Assembly: GCF_004345825.1 (NCBI RefSeq)
Contig: NZ_SLXM01000001.1
Location: 496,001-560,000 of the forward strand
Origin: Tenacibaculum skagerrakense
Lineage (GTDB): Bacteria; Bacteroidota; Bacteroidia; Flavobacteriales; Flavobacteriaceae
Length of the DNA stretch: 64,000 nucleotides
Reading direction: 5' to 3'
Both the position numbers and the translations under genes were made by a program. Shown one piece after another: positions 34,990 to 43,867 of the stretch. The notes under the pieces are model-generated. The model worked only from the letters and a program-made list of their open reading frames with translations, did not search any database and had not been told where the DNA came from. Position 1 is the first letter of the stretch; the number at the start of each line of letters is the position of its first letter.

Positions 34990-35979
34990 TTATGGAACCT
35001 GAACTTCGTTGATGATAGCGTTGATAATATCAATTGAACTCATGTTTTCGGCTTCAGCTTCATAGGTAATACCTATTCTGTGACGTAATACATCATGAGC
35101 CATAGCTCTAACATCCTCAGGAATAACATATCCTCTTCTTTTGATAAACGCATAACATTTTGCAGCTTTTGCTAGCGCTATACTACCACGAGGAGATGAC
35201 CCGAAGCTAATTAAAGGTTTTAACTTACTTAGATTGTAATTTTCTGGATAACGAGTAGCAAAGATGATATCAAGAATATATTTCTCAATTTTCTCATCCA
35301 TGTAAACTTCGTTAACAGATTCTCTAGCTTTTACAATTTGTTCTAAAGAAATTACAGGGTTTACTTTACCAAAACTATTATGTAAACTTTGTCTCATAAT
35401 AAGTTGTTCATCATGCAGTTTTGGATAATCAATAACAGTTTTTAACATAAAACGATCTACTTGAGCTTCTGGTAAAGGATATGTTCCTTCTTGCTCAACT
35501 GGGTTTTGAGTCGCCATTACTAAAAAAGGTTCGTCTAGCTTAAAAGTTTCATCACCAATGGTAATTTGTCTTTCTTGCATAGCTTCTAGTAAAGCAGATT
35601 GTACTTTTGCTGGAGCACGGTTAATCTCATCAGCTAAAACGAAGTTGGCAAAAATAGGTCCTTTTTTAATTGAAAAGTCGTTGTCTTTTACATTGTAAAT
35701 CATAGTACCTACTACATCAGCAGGAAGAAGATCTGGTGTAAACTGAACTCTACTAAAACTACCTTGAACAGCTTTCGATAATGTGTTAATCGCTAAAGTC
35801 TTTGCTAATCCAGGAACTCCTTCTAATAGAATATGACCGTTACCTAAAAGTCCAATCAAAAGTCGTTCTATCATGTCTTTTTGACCAACAATAACTTTAT
35901 TCATTTCGTTTGTCAATAAATCTACAAACGCACTTTCAACTTCGATTTTTTCATTAATAGCTCTTACATCTACATCCAT
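34990..35979 (-). CDS. MoxR-type AAA+ ATPase
   Basis: A protein of about 329 residues of the MoxR family: Walker A GVPGLAKT, Walker B LADEINRAP, sensor-like ATQNPVEQEGTYPLPEAQ, and the lid domain with SPRGSIALAKAAK. MoxR ATPases act as chaperones for vWA proteins such as the Bat proteins downstream. The ATG at 35977-35979 is chosen; the upstream in-frame TTG at 36018 overlaps the promoter -7 box and cannot be the start if that box is used. First gene of the operon. Confidence 0.93.
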   Translation of the reverse strand: MDVDVRAINEKIEVESAFVDLLTNEMNKVIVGQKDMIERLLIGLLGNGHILLEGVPGLAKTLAINTLSKAVQGSFSRVQFTPDLLPADVVGTMIYNVKDNDFSIKKGPIFANFVLADEINRAPAKVQSALLEAMQERQITIGDETFKLDEPFLVMATQNPVEQEGTYPLPEAQVDRFMLKTVIDYPKLHDEQLIMRQSLHNSFGKVNPVISLEQIVKARESVNEVYMDEKIEKYILDIIFATRYPENYNLSKLKPLISFGSSPRGSIALAKAAKCYAFIKRRGYVIPEDVRAMAHDVLRHRIGITYEAEAENMSSIDIINAIINEVQVP

Positions 35980-36015
35980 ATGTAAAAAAATGTTATTCGT
36001 TATAATTTCTGTGAA

Positions 36016-36023
36016 CAAAGCTA
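36016..36023 (-). promoter_or_regulatory. Putative -7 box of the moxR-bat operon
   Basis: On the minus strand TAGCTTTG matches TAnnTTTG exactly, about 37 bases before the moxR ATG. A TTG at the expected distance is not clear, so only half of the promoter is supported. Confidence 0.4.
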
Positions 36024-36164
36024 CAATATTAACAATTTTTTTCTTGTTAAAAGTAGGTTAAAGGTTCGTGTAAATTTGATTAAAAAACATTCAAAATAAA
36101 ACTTAAAAAAATATCGATTCTTACATTTTAAACACCTATTCATTACTAAATATGTATAAAAAGA

Positions 36165-36194
36165 TTGTTTTTATTATATATAATCTTAAATTTG
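36165..36194 (+). promoter_or_regulatory. Promoter of the TonB-dependent receptor gene
   Basis: TTG (36165-36167), 19 bases, then TAAATTTG (36187-36194) match the Bacteroidota promoter pattern fully. The ATG follows 35 bases later. Confidence 0.7.
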
Positions 36195-36228
36195 GTTACA
36201 TAATCATTAACTCAAACTTTAAAATAAA

Positions 36229-38841
36229 ATGGTAAAAATTAGTTATTTAACTAAAGTATTGGCTTTAGGCTTGTACTTAATTTCGATTTGTGCATTTGCT
36301 CAATCGGTTAAAGGAAAGGTTCAAGATTCTTCTGGAGAACCGATACCTTATGCAAACGTTATTGAGAAAGGCACTACTAATGGAACAACAACTGATGAGT
36401 TGGGACAATTCACTTTGAATCTTAAAAATAGTCCAGCAGTTATAGTGATATCTTCAGTAGGATTTTCTACCGTTGAGAAAAATGTTTCTTCTGGAAGCAC
36501 TGTAAATGTAGTATTAAAGGAAGAAAGTGATTTGTTAGAAGAAGTAGTTTTAACAGGTAACAGAGCAAAGCCAAGAACTATATTAGATTCAGCAGTTCCA
36601 ATAGATAACATAGATTTAGGTGAATTACAAGCAACGGGTCAACCAAGTATTGATCAAGCATTAACGTATACTGTGCCTTCGTATAATTCAAGTAACCAAA
36701 CAGTTTCTGATGCTACAGCTCATTTTGATCCAGCAGATTTACGTGGTTTAGGACCAAGTAGAACGTTGGTGTTAGTTAACGGTAAGCGTAAAAATCAGAG
36801 TGCTTTAGTATATGTAAACGACACACCAGGAAAAGGTGAGGTTGGAACAGATATGAAAAGTATTCCTACAGCGGCTATCGAAAGAGTAGAAGTTTTACGT
36901 GATGGAGCTTCTGCGCAATATGGTTCTGATGCAGTTGCTGGGGTGGTTAATATCATTTTAAAGAAAGATATTGATTACACACTGGTAAATGCATATTCTG
37001 GAGTAACTAAGGAAGGTGATGGGTTAAATTATGGAGCTGATGTAAATCATACATTTTCTATTGGAGAAAAAGGATTTGTAAATGCTACTTTAAGTGGGTA
37101 TCATCAAGACTACACTGATAGAGCAGGTGAGCCTGGTAGAGATGATTTATTTGGAGTAGATAATCAGTGGACAAGAGATAATCCAGACTTAGGAATGATT
37201 ATCGGTCAACCAGAAATGACTAAAGGAGATATTTTCGTTAACGGTGAGTATGACTTAAATGATGATACAAAATTATATGCTTTTGGTGGTTTCAATTACA
37301 GAATGGGTAAGAGTTTTGCACTATACAGAACACCTTATTGGATTACTGACGATTTTGGATTATTAACTCCTCCAGGTGAAACGTATGATGGTTTCCAACC
37401 AACATTTGAAACAGATATTAAAGATATTTTATTTACAGCAGGAGGAAAGTTTACATTAGGTGACTTCAATGCTGATTTAAGTGCTACTTATGGAGGTAAT
37501 ACAGTTGATTATACAATTGGGAATACTATTAACGTAGATTTAGGAGCAAACAGTCCTACAACTTTTGATGCTGGAGCTTATGGTTTTAGTAATATTATCG
37601 GAAACTTAGACGTTAATAGACAGTTTGGTGAAGATGTAAACGTAGGTTTTGGAGTAGAGGCAAGACAAGAACGTTTTGAGGTTACAGCTGGTGAAGAAGC
37701 TTCTTATTTTGGAGGCGGAGCACAATCTTTTCCGGGATTACAACCAAGTAATGCTTTAAATGAGACTAGAACTAATGTTGGTGCCTATGGTACTTTAGAT
37801 TGGGATGTAAATGAAGACTTTTTAATAGGAGGTGCAGTTCGTTATGAAAATTATTCTGATTTTGGAGGCAATACTACATGGAAAGTAAACTCAAGATATA
37901 AAATTGGAGAAGCAGGTGTTTTAAGAGGTTCGTATAGCACAGGGTTTAGAGCACCATCTTTACACCAAGTATATTTAAGTAATGTTCAAACATTAGTTTC
38001 AGGAGGAACTATTTCTAATCAAGGTACTTTTAATAATGTTAGTCCAGTTATTAGAGATTTAGGAGTAGAGCCTTTATTTGCTGAAACTTCTGAAAATATA
38101 TCAGCAGGATTGACTATTAAAGCTTCTAGAAACTTTACAATTTCGTTAGACTATTACAATGTAAGAGTTAACGACAGAGTTTTATTTACAGGAGAAATTG
38201 GAGGAACAGATGATAATGGTAATCCAAATGCTGCAGTACAACAAATCTTAGATGCAAACCAAGTTACAAGTATTAAATTCTTTATAAACGCTGTGAATAC
38301 AATTACACAAGGTTTTGATTATACGATGCGTTATAAAAACATTGAGTTATGGTCTGGTAAATTCGGATTCAACTTAGCGTTAAATATCAACAAAACTGAA
38401 ATAGATGGAGAAGTAAAAACACCATCTAGCTTAGCTAATTACAAGAATAATATTTTCAATAGAAAAGAACAGTCTAGAATTATTAGTGCGCGTCCAAATA
38501 CGAAGTTCTTATTTGGAGGAACTTATGAAATAGGTAAATTCAATGCGGCTGTTAATAACACATTTTTTGGAGAGGTTACTTGGCAACATGCATCAGATCC
38601 TTTAAAAGATCAAACATTTACAGGTAAGGTAGTTACTGATTTATCGTTCGGGTATGAATTTTCAGACTTAGTTTCGTTAAATGTTACAGTAAATAATTTA
38701 TTCGATGTTTACCCCGATGAAATTGATACACGTGGAGATGTAGTTACTGATTTAGGAGGTCGTTTTAGATATCCTTGGGAAGTTAACCAATTTGGATTTA
38801 ATGGTATGACCTTTAGAGGAGGACTTACTTTTAAATTCTAA
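36229..38841 (+). CDS. TonB-dependent outer-membrane receptor
   Basis: An 870-residue receptor taking up a bulky nutrient across the outer membrane. In order: signal peptide (ending ICAFAQ), a carboxypeptidase-regulatory-like domain (VKGKVQDSSGEPIPYANV), a plug domain with RGLGPSRTLVLVNGKRKN and VEVLRDGASAQYGSDAVAGVV, and a beta-barrel ending in GLTFKF with the usual terminal aromatic. Unlike SusC systems no SusD gene follows. The substrate is not evident. A terminator follows at 38868. Confidence 0.93.
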   Translation: MVKISYLTKVLALGLYLISICAFAQSVKGKVQDSSGEPIPYANVIEKGTTNGTTTDELGQFTLNLKNSPAVIVISSVGFSTVEKNVSSGSTVNVVLKEESDLLEEVVLTGNRAKPRTILDSAVPIDNIDLGELQATGQPSIDQALTYTVPSYNSSNQTVSDATAHFDPADLRGLGPSRTLVLVNGKRKNQSALVYVNDTPGKGEVGTDMKSIPTAAIERVEVLRDGASAQYGSDAVAGVVNIILKKDIDYTLVNAYSGVTKEGDGLNYGADVNHTFSIGEKGFVNATLSGYHQDYTDRAGEPGRDDLFGVDNQWTRDNPDLGMIIGQPEMTKGDIFVNGEYDLNDDTKLYAFGGFNYRMGKSFALYRTPYWITDDFGLLTPPGETYDGFQPTFETDIKDILFTAGGKFTLGDFNADLSATYGGNTVDYTIGNTINVDLGANSPTTFDAGAYGFSNIIGNLDVNRQFGEDVNVGFGVEARQERFEVTAGEEASYFGGGAQSFPGLQPSNALNETRTNVGAYGTLDWDVNEDFLIGGAVRYENYSDFGGNTTWKVNSRYKIGEAGVLRGSYSTGFRAPSLHQVYLSNVQTLVSGGTISNQGTFNNVSPVIRDLGVEPLFAETSENISAGLTIKASRNFTISLDYYNVRVNDRVLFTGEIGGTDDNGNPNAAVQQILDANQVTSIKFFINAVNTITQGFDYTMRYKNIELWSGKFGFNLALNINKTEIDGEVKTPSSLANYKNNIFNRKEQSRIISARPNTKFLFGGTYEIGKFNAAVNNTFFGEVTWQHASDPLKDQTFTGKVVTDLSFGYEFSDLVSLNVTVNNLFDVYPDEIDTRGDVVTDLGGRFRYPWEVNQFGFNGMTFRGGLTFKF

Positions 38842-38867
38842 TTGAATTAATCAATTTTTGTTTAATT

Positions 38868-38900
38868 AAAAGGTGCTGAGTTAGTTCAGTGCCTTTTTTA
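38868..38900. terminator. Terminator after the TonB receptor gene
   Basis: AAAGGTGCTGA pairs (with two wobbles) with TCAGTGCCTTT, with a T-run to the right; between convergent genes. Confidence 0.75.
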
Positions 38901-39662
38901 TTTATATTCTGATAATGAAAAATCGCTACCATCAAAAATTCCGTATGTGTAGAAATTTATCCAATCCCCTAAATTGAAGTAGTTACTTTTTTTATTGAGT
39001 TGTATATCTAAAGGAAGGTGTCTGTGTCCAAAAACGAAGAAATCATAATGCTTTGTTTCTAATTTTCGTTTACAATACTGAACCAACCATTCTTTATCTT
39101 CTCCTAAAAACTTAAAATCTTCATCACCAGAAATCATTTTATTTTTTACTGACATATACTGACCAAGTTTTACGCCCAAATCAGGATGTAACCAACGAAA
39201 CATCCATTTAAATAATGGGAATGTAAATACTTTCTTCATTCTCTTGTATCCTTTGTCATTTGGGCCTAAACCATCTCCATGACCAATTAGAAAAAGTTTG
39301 TTGTTTATTGTAAATTCTTGTGGCGAATGAAATACAGGAATAGTAAGTTCCTTTTCAAAATAATCTCGCATCCATAAATCATGGTTTCCAACAAAAAAAT
39401 AAATAGGAGTTCCATTATCTCTAATTTCTGCAAGCTTTCCTAAAACTCTTACAAAACCTTTTGGAACGACGGTTTTATATTCAAACCAAAAATCAAACAA
39501 ATCACCTAGCAAAAAAATAGCTTCTGCATCTTCTTTAATTTCATCTAACCAACGAACAAATTTTTGCTCTCTAGGAAAACTTTTTTCTTGTGTAGGAGCC
39601 CCTAGATGTTGGTCTGAAGCAAAATAAACTTTCTTATTATTTGATATTGTAATGGATGTCAA
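38898..39662 (-). CDS. LpxH-like UDP-2,3-diacylglucosamine hydrolase
   Basis: A 254-residue calcineurin-type phosphoesterase. Metal ligands are in ASDQH (Asp17, His19), LGDLFDFW, GNHDLW, GHGDG and GHRH. The sequence and length fit the LpxH family that makes lipid X in lipid A synthesis. No ATG lies near the start; TTG at 39660-39662 is the likely initiator. Confidence 0.85.
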   Translation of the reverse strand: MTSITISNNKKVYFASDQHLGAPTQEKSFPREQKFVRWLDEIKEDAEAIFLLGDLFDFWFEYKTVVPKGFVRVLGKLAEIRDNGTPIYFFVGNHDLWMRDYFEKELTIPVFHSPQEFTINNKLFLIGHGDGLGPNDKGYKRMKKVFTFPLFKWMFRWLHPDLGVKLGQYMSVKNKMISGDEDFKFLGEDKEWLVQYCKRKLETKHYDFFVFGHRHLPLDIQLNKKSNYFNLGDWINFYTYGIFDGSDFSLSEYK

Positions 39663-39725
39663 ATCAAAATATTTTGGGTAAAAATAACTATTTTATTTAG
39701 CTAACTTTGTATAAAATGCATTTGT

Positions 39726-40283
39726 ATGAAAATAGTTGCTACAAATATAGGTAAGCGAAGAGAAATAGATTGGAAAGGTAAAAAGGTTACTACTGGAATT
39801 TTTAAGTTTCCTGTAGAAGATCCTATTTTCCTTGATGTTGAAGATGTTAAAGAAGATGTTATTTGCGATAGAAATCATCATGGAGGTATAGACCAAGCTG
39901 TATATGCCTTTTCTGAAAAACACTACGATTATTTTAAAGAATTATATCCCGATTTAGATTGGCAACTAGGAATGTTTGGTGAGAATTTAACACTATCTGA
40001 TTGTGAAGAATCGGAACTTCATGTAGGAGATACTTTTAAAGTAGGAGAAACTATTATTGAAGTTACAAAACCAAGGCAACCATGCATGAAGTTGGGTGTG
40101 CGTTTTAATGACATGAAAATTGTAAAACAATTTTGGAATACTGATAAAAGTGGTGTGTATTTTAAAGTCTTACAAACAGGTTTTGTTAAAAAGGGAGATG
40201 TTTTTGAGTTGTTAAAAACAGATAAAACGAAACCAACAATTGCAGAAGTATATAATGAAAAAAGACTAAGAAAGAATCCCTAA
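39726..40283 (+). CDS. MOSC-domain protein
   Basis: A 185-residue protein of the MOSC domain superfamily, resembling YiiM. It has the family features DRNHHGGIDQAVYAF, FGENLTL and the conserved Cys120 in RQPCMKLG. MOSC proteins act with molybdenum cofactor or in N-hydroxylated compound reduction. The stop codon overlaps the start of tadA (TAATG), so the two are coupled. Confidence 0.9.
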   Translation: MKIVATNIGKRREIDWKGKKVTTGIFKFPVEDPIFLDVEDVKEDVICDRNHHGGIDQAVYAFSEKHYDYFKELYPDLDWQLGMFGENLTLSDCEESELHVGDTFKVGETIIEVTKPRQPCMKLGVRFNDMKIVKQFWNTDKSGVYFKVLQTGFVKKGDVFELLKTDKTKPTIAEVYNEKRLRKNP

Positions 40284-40729
40284 TGAATCCTTTTGATGAT
40301 ACTTATTTTATGAAGAAAGCACTTCTGGAAGCAGAAGAAGCTTATAAAAAAGGAGAGGTTCCTGTAGGAGCTGTGATTGTTTTTAAAAATCAAATTATTG
40401 CTAGAGCTCATAATCTAACAGAACTTTTAAACGACGTAACTGCACATGCAGAAATGCAAGCGTTTACCTCTGCGGCAGATTATTTAGGAGGAAAGTATTT
40501 GAGAGATTGTATATTGTATGTTACAGTAGAACCTTGTCAAATGTGTGCAGGTGCATGTTATTGGACTCAAATTGGAAAGATAGTTTATGGAGCTGCCGAA
40601 CCTAGATCAGGTTATTCAGTTTTGGGAACTAAGTTACATCCAAAGACAAAAGTAGTGTCTGGAGTTTTAGAAGAAGAGTGTAGTCAGTTAATGAAACGTT
40701 TTTTTATAGAAAAAAGAAATTTGAATTAG
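40283..40729 (+). CDS. tadA: tRNA adenosine deaminase (TadA) or related nucleoside deaminase
   Basis: A 148-residue zinc deaminase. HAE (55-57) and PCQMC (84-88) form the metal and proton-shuttle site. It resembles TadA, which converts A34 to inosine in tRNA-Arg(ACG); such a tRNA gene (2729) is present in the window. A role in guanine deamination cannot be excluded. Directly coupled to the MOSC gene. Confidence 0.87.
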   Translation: MNPFDDTYFMKKALLEAEEAYKKGEVPVGAVIVFKNQIIARAHNLTELLNDVTAHAEMQAFTSAADYLGGKYLRDCILYVTVEPCQMCAGACYWTQIGKIVYGAAEPRSGYSVLGTKLHPKTKVVSGVLEEECSQLMKRFFIEKRNLN

Positions 40730-40785
40730 TTTTAAAGTTTAAAGTCTAAAGTCCTACTTTGGTCTTTTGTATTCTTTCTTTGGTC

Positions 40786-41274
40786 TTAGAATAAGCTCTG
40801 TTGTTTGTTCCCGTTTTCGTGTTCTAATAACCATTTTTTTCGCCAAACTCCACCTGCATAACCCGTTAAAGAACCATCAGAACCGACGATTCTATGACAT
40901 GGAATTATAATTGAGATAGGATTTTTACCGTTTGCTGAAGCTACTGCTCTAATGGCTTTAACATCACCTAGTTTTTTAGATTGTTCTAAATAGCTTCTAG
41001 TTTTCCCAAAAGGCACTTTTAGCAATTCAGTCCAAACTTTTCCTTGGAATTCTGTTCCGTTCGGGCTCAAATTTAGTTCAAACTCTTTTCGGTTTCCTAA
41101 AAAGTATTCATCTAATTGTTGAATACATTTTTTAATCTCTCCTGATGTCACTTCGAGCGTAGTCGAGATGTCTTCTTCAATAAAATAAATAGAATGAATT
41201 TCTTTTGAGTTTCCCTTTACTTCAATAGTTCCGATTGGTGATTTGTAATAAGCGGTATGAATTTCAGACACCAA
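40786..41274 (-). CDS. Methylated-DNA-cysteine methyltransferase family protein
   Basis: A 162-residue alkyltransferase of the Ogt/MGMT family that repairs O6-methylguanine. The acceptor cysteine is Cys126 in PCHRIV. Residues 35-44 (DISTTLEVTS) are the in-frame translation of a DNA repeat (41143-41172) and look like an insertion relative to relatives. The start is not ATG: TTG at 41272 or GTG at 41269. The gene overlaps the end of tatD by 11 bases. Confidence 0.87.
   Translation of the reverse strand: MVSEIHTAYYKSPIGTIEVKGNSKEIHSIYFIEEDISTTLEVTSGEIKKCIQQLDEYFLGNRKEFELNLSPNGTEFQGKVWTELLKVPFGKTRSYLEQSKKLGDVKAIRAVASANGKNPISIIIPCHRIVGSDGSLTGYAGGVWRKKWLLEHENGNKQQSLF
41143..41172. repeat. Dispersed repeat inside the alkyltransferase coding region
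   Basis: A roughly 30-base element of the kind CTCGACTACGCTCGAAGTGA, common between genes in flavobacteria and containing an inverted TCGA core, is read in frame as ten residues. Confidence 0.6.
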
Positions 41275-42028
41275 AAACAGTTTTTGAATTTTCAGTTGTA
41301 ATTTCTGAAATTTCTTGGAAAGTTTTATTGTAAATGTTTACTAATTTACCTACTACTTGGTCTATATAGCTACTTTCATTTCGTTTTCCTCTATAAGGAG
41401 TTGGCGCTAAATAAGGCGAATCTGTTTCTAATACAATATGCTCTAAATCTATTTCGTTCAAAAATTTATCTATTTTTCCATTTTTAAACGTAACTACTCC
41501 GCCAATTCCTAATTTCATGTTATACGAAATGGCTTTTTTCGCTTGCTCAAGAGTTCCTGTAAAACAATGGAAAATGCCTCTTAAATCATCTCCTTTTTCC
41601 AGTTCTAGGACTTCAAAGATTTCATCAAAAGCATCTCTACAATGAATTACTATTGGTAGTTGCTTTTCTTTAGCCCATTGTATTTGGATTCTAAAAGCTT
41701 CTTGTTGTTGCTTTAGAAAAGTTTTGTCCCAATATAAATCAATCCCTATTTCGCCAATAGCATAAAAATTACGCTGATCAATCCATTTTTTTACATGTGC
41801 TAACTCTTCTTTATAATTCTCTTTTACAGAAGTTGGATGTAAGCCCATCATTAAATACACATCATTTGGATATTCTTTCTCTAATTCAAACATTCTTTGA
41901 GTGTACGAACTGTCAATAGCTGGAATAAAAAAGCGAGAAACTCCAATCTCTTTGGCTCTAGCTATCATTTCATTTCTATCATCGTCAAATTGTTCAGAAT
42001 ATAAGTGTGTATGTGTATCTGTAATCAT
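41264..42028 (-). CDS. TatD-family deoxyribonuclease
   Basis: A 254-residue metal-dependent hydrolase of the TatD family (3'-5' exonuclease activity in relatives). Metal ligands are in DTHTHLY (His6, His8), GEIGID, VIHCRDA, FHCFTG and ETDSPYL. Length is standard. The 3' end overlaps the alkyltransferase start. Confidence 0.94.
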   Translation of the reverse strand: MITDTHTHLYSEQFDDDRNEMIARAKEIGVSRFFIPAIDSSYTQRMFELEKEYPNDVYLMMGLHPTSVKENYKEELAHVKKWIDQRNFYAIGEIGIDLYWDKTFLKQQQEAFRIQIQWAKEKQLPIVIHCRDAFDEIFEVLELEKGDDLRGIFHCFTGTLEQAKKAISYNMKLGIGGVVTFKNGKIDKFLNEIDLEHIVLETDSPYLAPTPYRGKRNESSYIDQVVGKLVNIYNKTFQEISEITTENSKTVFGV

Positions 42029-42058
42029 TAATAAATATTAGAATATTATAAAGTTTTT

Positions 42059-42132
42059 GTCATTGCGAAACGTTAAAAATTAAAGTAAGCTTTTAATTAA
42101 GATTACTTCGTTGTTTGACAACTCGTAATGAC
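42059..42132. repeat. Fold-back repeat upstream of the retropepsin-like gene
   Basis: GTCATTGCGA and TCGTAATGAC form imperfect terminal inverted repeats about 74 bases apart, and AAGTAA/TTACTT pair inside. This is the shape of a short non-autonomous palindromic repeat of the GTCATTGCGA type. It contains the upstream ATG (42128) of the next frame, which is therefore not taken as its start. Confidence 0.6.
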
Positions 42133-42166
42133 GTATTTTTGCTTTTCGGATGCAAAAGTACAAGAA

Positions 42167-42646
42167 ATGGCAAGTTTGAAAAAAGTATTACGTAAAAAGA
42201 AATACGTTCGAATTAAATTAAGAAAAATGATTACAAATCATTTAGAAGTATCTGCTAAAATTAATGGAGTGGAAGGAACGTTTATTTTAGATACTGGAGC
42301 ATCTAATTCTTGTGTTGGTTTAGATTTATTAGAACGATTTAAGTTGATTTCTGAAGAAAGTGAGGTGAAAGCAGCTGGTGCAGGTGCAACTGATATGGAA
42401 ACGTACAAATCAATTAATAATAATCTAAAAATTGGAGATTGGAAGCTTAAAAGCTGCGATTTGGTATTGTTTGATTTAATGCATGTTAATACAGCTTTAA
42501 CTCAGCACAATGCCGAAAAGGTTGATGGAATTATAGGGGCAGACGTTTTAGAAAAAGGAAAAGCATTTATCGATTACGATAAAAAAGTATTGTACTTAAA
42601 GAAATCAAAAAAGAAAAAGCAACGAACATTGTCGTTGCCTTTTTAA
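42167..42646 (+). CDS. Retropepsin-like aspartic protease
   Basis: A 159-residue single-domain aspartic protease of the retroviral type: LDTGASNS (Asp42) is the active-site motif and DGIIGADVLEKG the second flap-side motif. Cytosolic, with a basic start and end. The ATG at 42167 is chosen because the upstream ATG at 42128 lies in a repeat. The terminator of the gene is in its own last codons (42619-42644). The physiological target is unknown. Confidence 0.85.
   Translation: MASLKKVLRKKKYVRIKLRKMITNHLEVSAKINGVEGTFILDTGASNSCVGLDLLERFKLISEESEVKAAGAGATDMETYKSINNNLKIGDWKLKSCDLVLFDLMHVNTALTQHNAEKVDGIIGADVLEKGKAFIDYDKKVLYLKKSKKKKQRTLSLPF
42618..42644 (+). terminator. Terminator overlapping the end of the retropepsin-like coding region
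   Basis: GCAACGA pairs with TCGTTGC around ACATTG and is followed by CCTTTTT; the stop codon TAA (42644-42646) lies at the end of the T-run, so the hairpin encodes the last residues. Confidence 0.7.
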
Positions 42647-42667
42647 AATTTTTAGAAGCTTGAGATT

Positions 42668-43855
42668 TTAACTCAAAACCTCTTTTATTCTTTTGATTGC
42701 TTCTCTTAGTTGTAATTCAGAAGCAGCGTACGACATTCTAATGCATTCAGGAGCACCAAAAGCATCTCCTGTTACCGTAGCAACATTAGCTTCTTCTAAT
42801 AATAACATAGAAAAGTCGTTTGCATCTTTAATCTCTTTACCTTTAATAGTTTTTCCAAAGAAAGCTGAAACATCAGGGAAGATATAAAAAGCTCCTTCAG
42901 GAATATTTAATTTAAAGCCTTCAATTTTTCCAAGTAAATCTAATACAATATCTCTTCGAGATCTGAATTCATCTACCATGTACTGAACTTTATCAGGAGA
43001 AGCTAATACGGCAGTAATAGCTGCACGCTGCGCGATACAGTTAGTCCCTGAGGTAATTTGTCCTTGCATTTTAGTACACGCTTTAGCAATCCAATCTGGA
43101 GCACCAATGTATCCAATTCTCCATCCTGTCATAGCAAAAGCTTTCGCTAAACCATTTACAGTAATAGTTCTATCATACATACTTTCAATAGCAGCAAAAC
43201 TAAATGGCTTTACTCCGTAATTAATGTGTTCGTAAATTTCATCAGAAAGAATATAAATATGAGGATATTTTTCTAATACCGCAGCTAATGCTCTGTATTC
43301 TTCTTCACTGTATATACTTCCACTAGGATTGTTAGGAGAGTTAAAGAATACCATTTTTGTTTTTGGCGTAATAGCTTCTTCTAATTGTTGTGGAGTAATC
43401 TTAAAATCGTTATCAATTGAAGACGGAATTTCTATAAATTTCGCTTCACATAACATAGCTATTGCAGAATAACTAACCCAATAAGGAGCTGGTAATAATA
43501 CTTCATCTCCAGGGTTTAATAAAACCTGTGCTACGTTAGCTATAGATTGTTTTGCACCCGTAGAAACAACAATCTGGTTTGGTTGGTAATCTAAATTATT
43601 ATCACGCTTAAATTTGGTGCAAATAGCTTCTTTTAACTCGCCATAACCATCTACTGGTGTATATGAGTTGTAATTTTGATTGATAGCTTCAATTGCAGCA
43701 TCTTTAATAAAATCTGGAGTGTTAAAATCAGGTTCTCCTAAGCTCAAGCTAATAATATCTTTTCCTTGCTCTTTTAACTCTCTTGCTTTAGCAGCCATTG
43801 CTAAAGTTTGTGAAACAGGTAAACTGTTAATTCTGTTTGATAATGCTTTAGACAT
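42668..43855 (-). CDS. Aspartate aminotransferase (class I PLP)
   Basis: A 395-residue PLP-dependent aminotransferase of the AspC-1b type that moves an amino group between aspartate and 2-oxoglutarate. The PLP lysine is in NGLAKAFAMTGWRIGY, the phosphate and ring contacts in SLGEPDFNTP and SPNNPSG. Length is standard. It is 12 bases from the desaturase gene in the same direction. Confidence 0.9.
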   Translation of the reverse strand: MSKALSNRINSLPVSQTLAMAAKARELKEQGKDIISLSLGEPDFNTPDFIKDAAIEAINQNYNSYTPVDGYGELKEAICTKFKRDNNLDYQPNQIVVSTGAKQSIANVAQVLLNPGDEVLLPAPYWVSYSAIAMLCEAKFIEIPSSIDNDFKITPQQLEEAITPKTKMVFFNSPNNPSGSIYSEEEYRALAAVLEKYPHIYILSDEIYEHINYGVKPFSFAAIESMYDRTITVNGLAKAFAMTGWRIGYIGAPDWIAKACTKMQGQITSGTNCIAQRAAITAVLASPDKVQYMVDEFRSRRDIVLDLLGKIEGFKLNIPEGAFYIFPDVSAFFGKTIKGKEIKDANDFSMLLLEEANVATVTGDAFGAPECIRMSYAASELQLREAIKRIKEVLS

Positions 43856-43867
43856 TTTTGTGTTTAA

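Noticed and set aside
36229..38841. SusC of a polysaccharide utilisation locus
   Set aside because: The N-terminal domain fits, but no SusD or glycoside hydrolase is near, so it is called only a TonB-dependent receptor.
42128..42166. Upstream ATG of the retropepsin-like gene
   Set aside because: It lies in the fold-back repeat and the residues it adds are not like the family.
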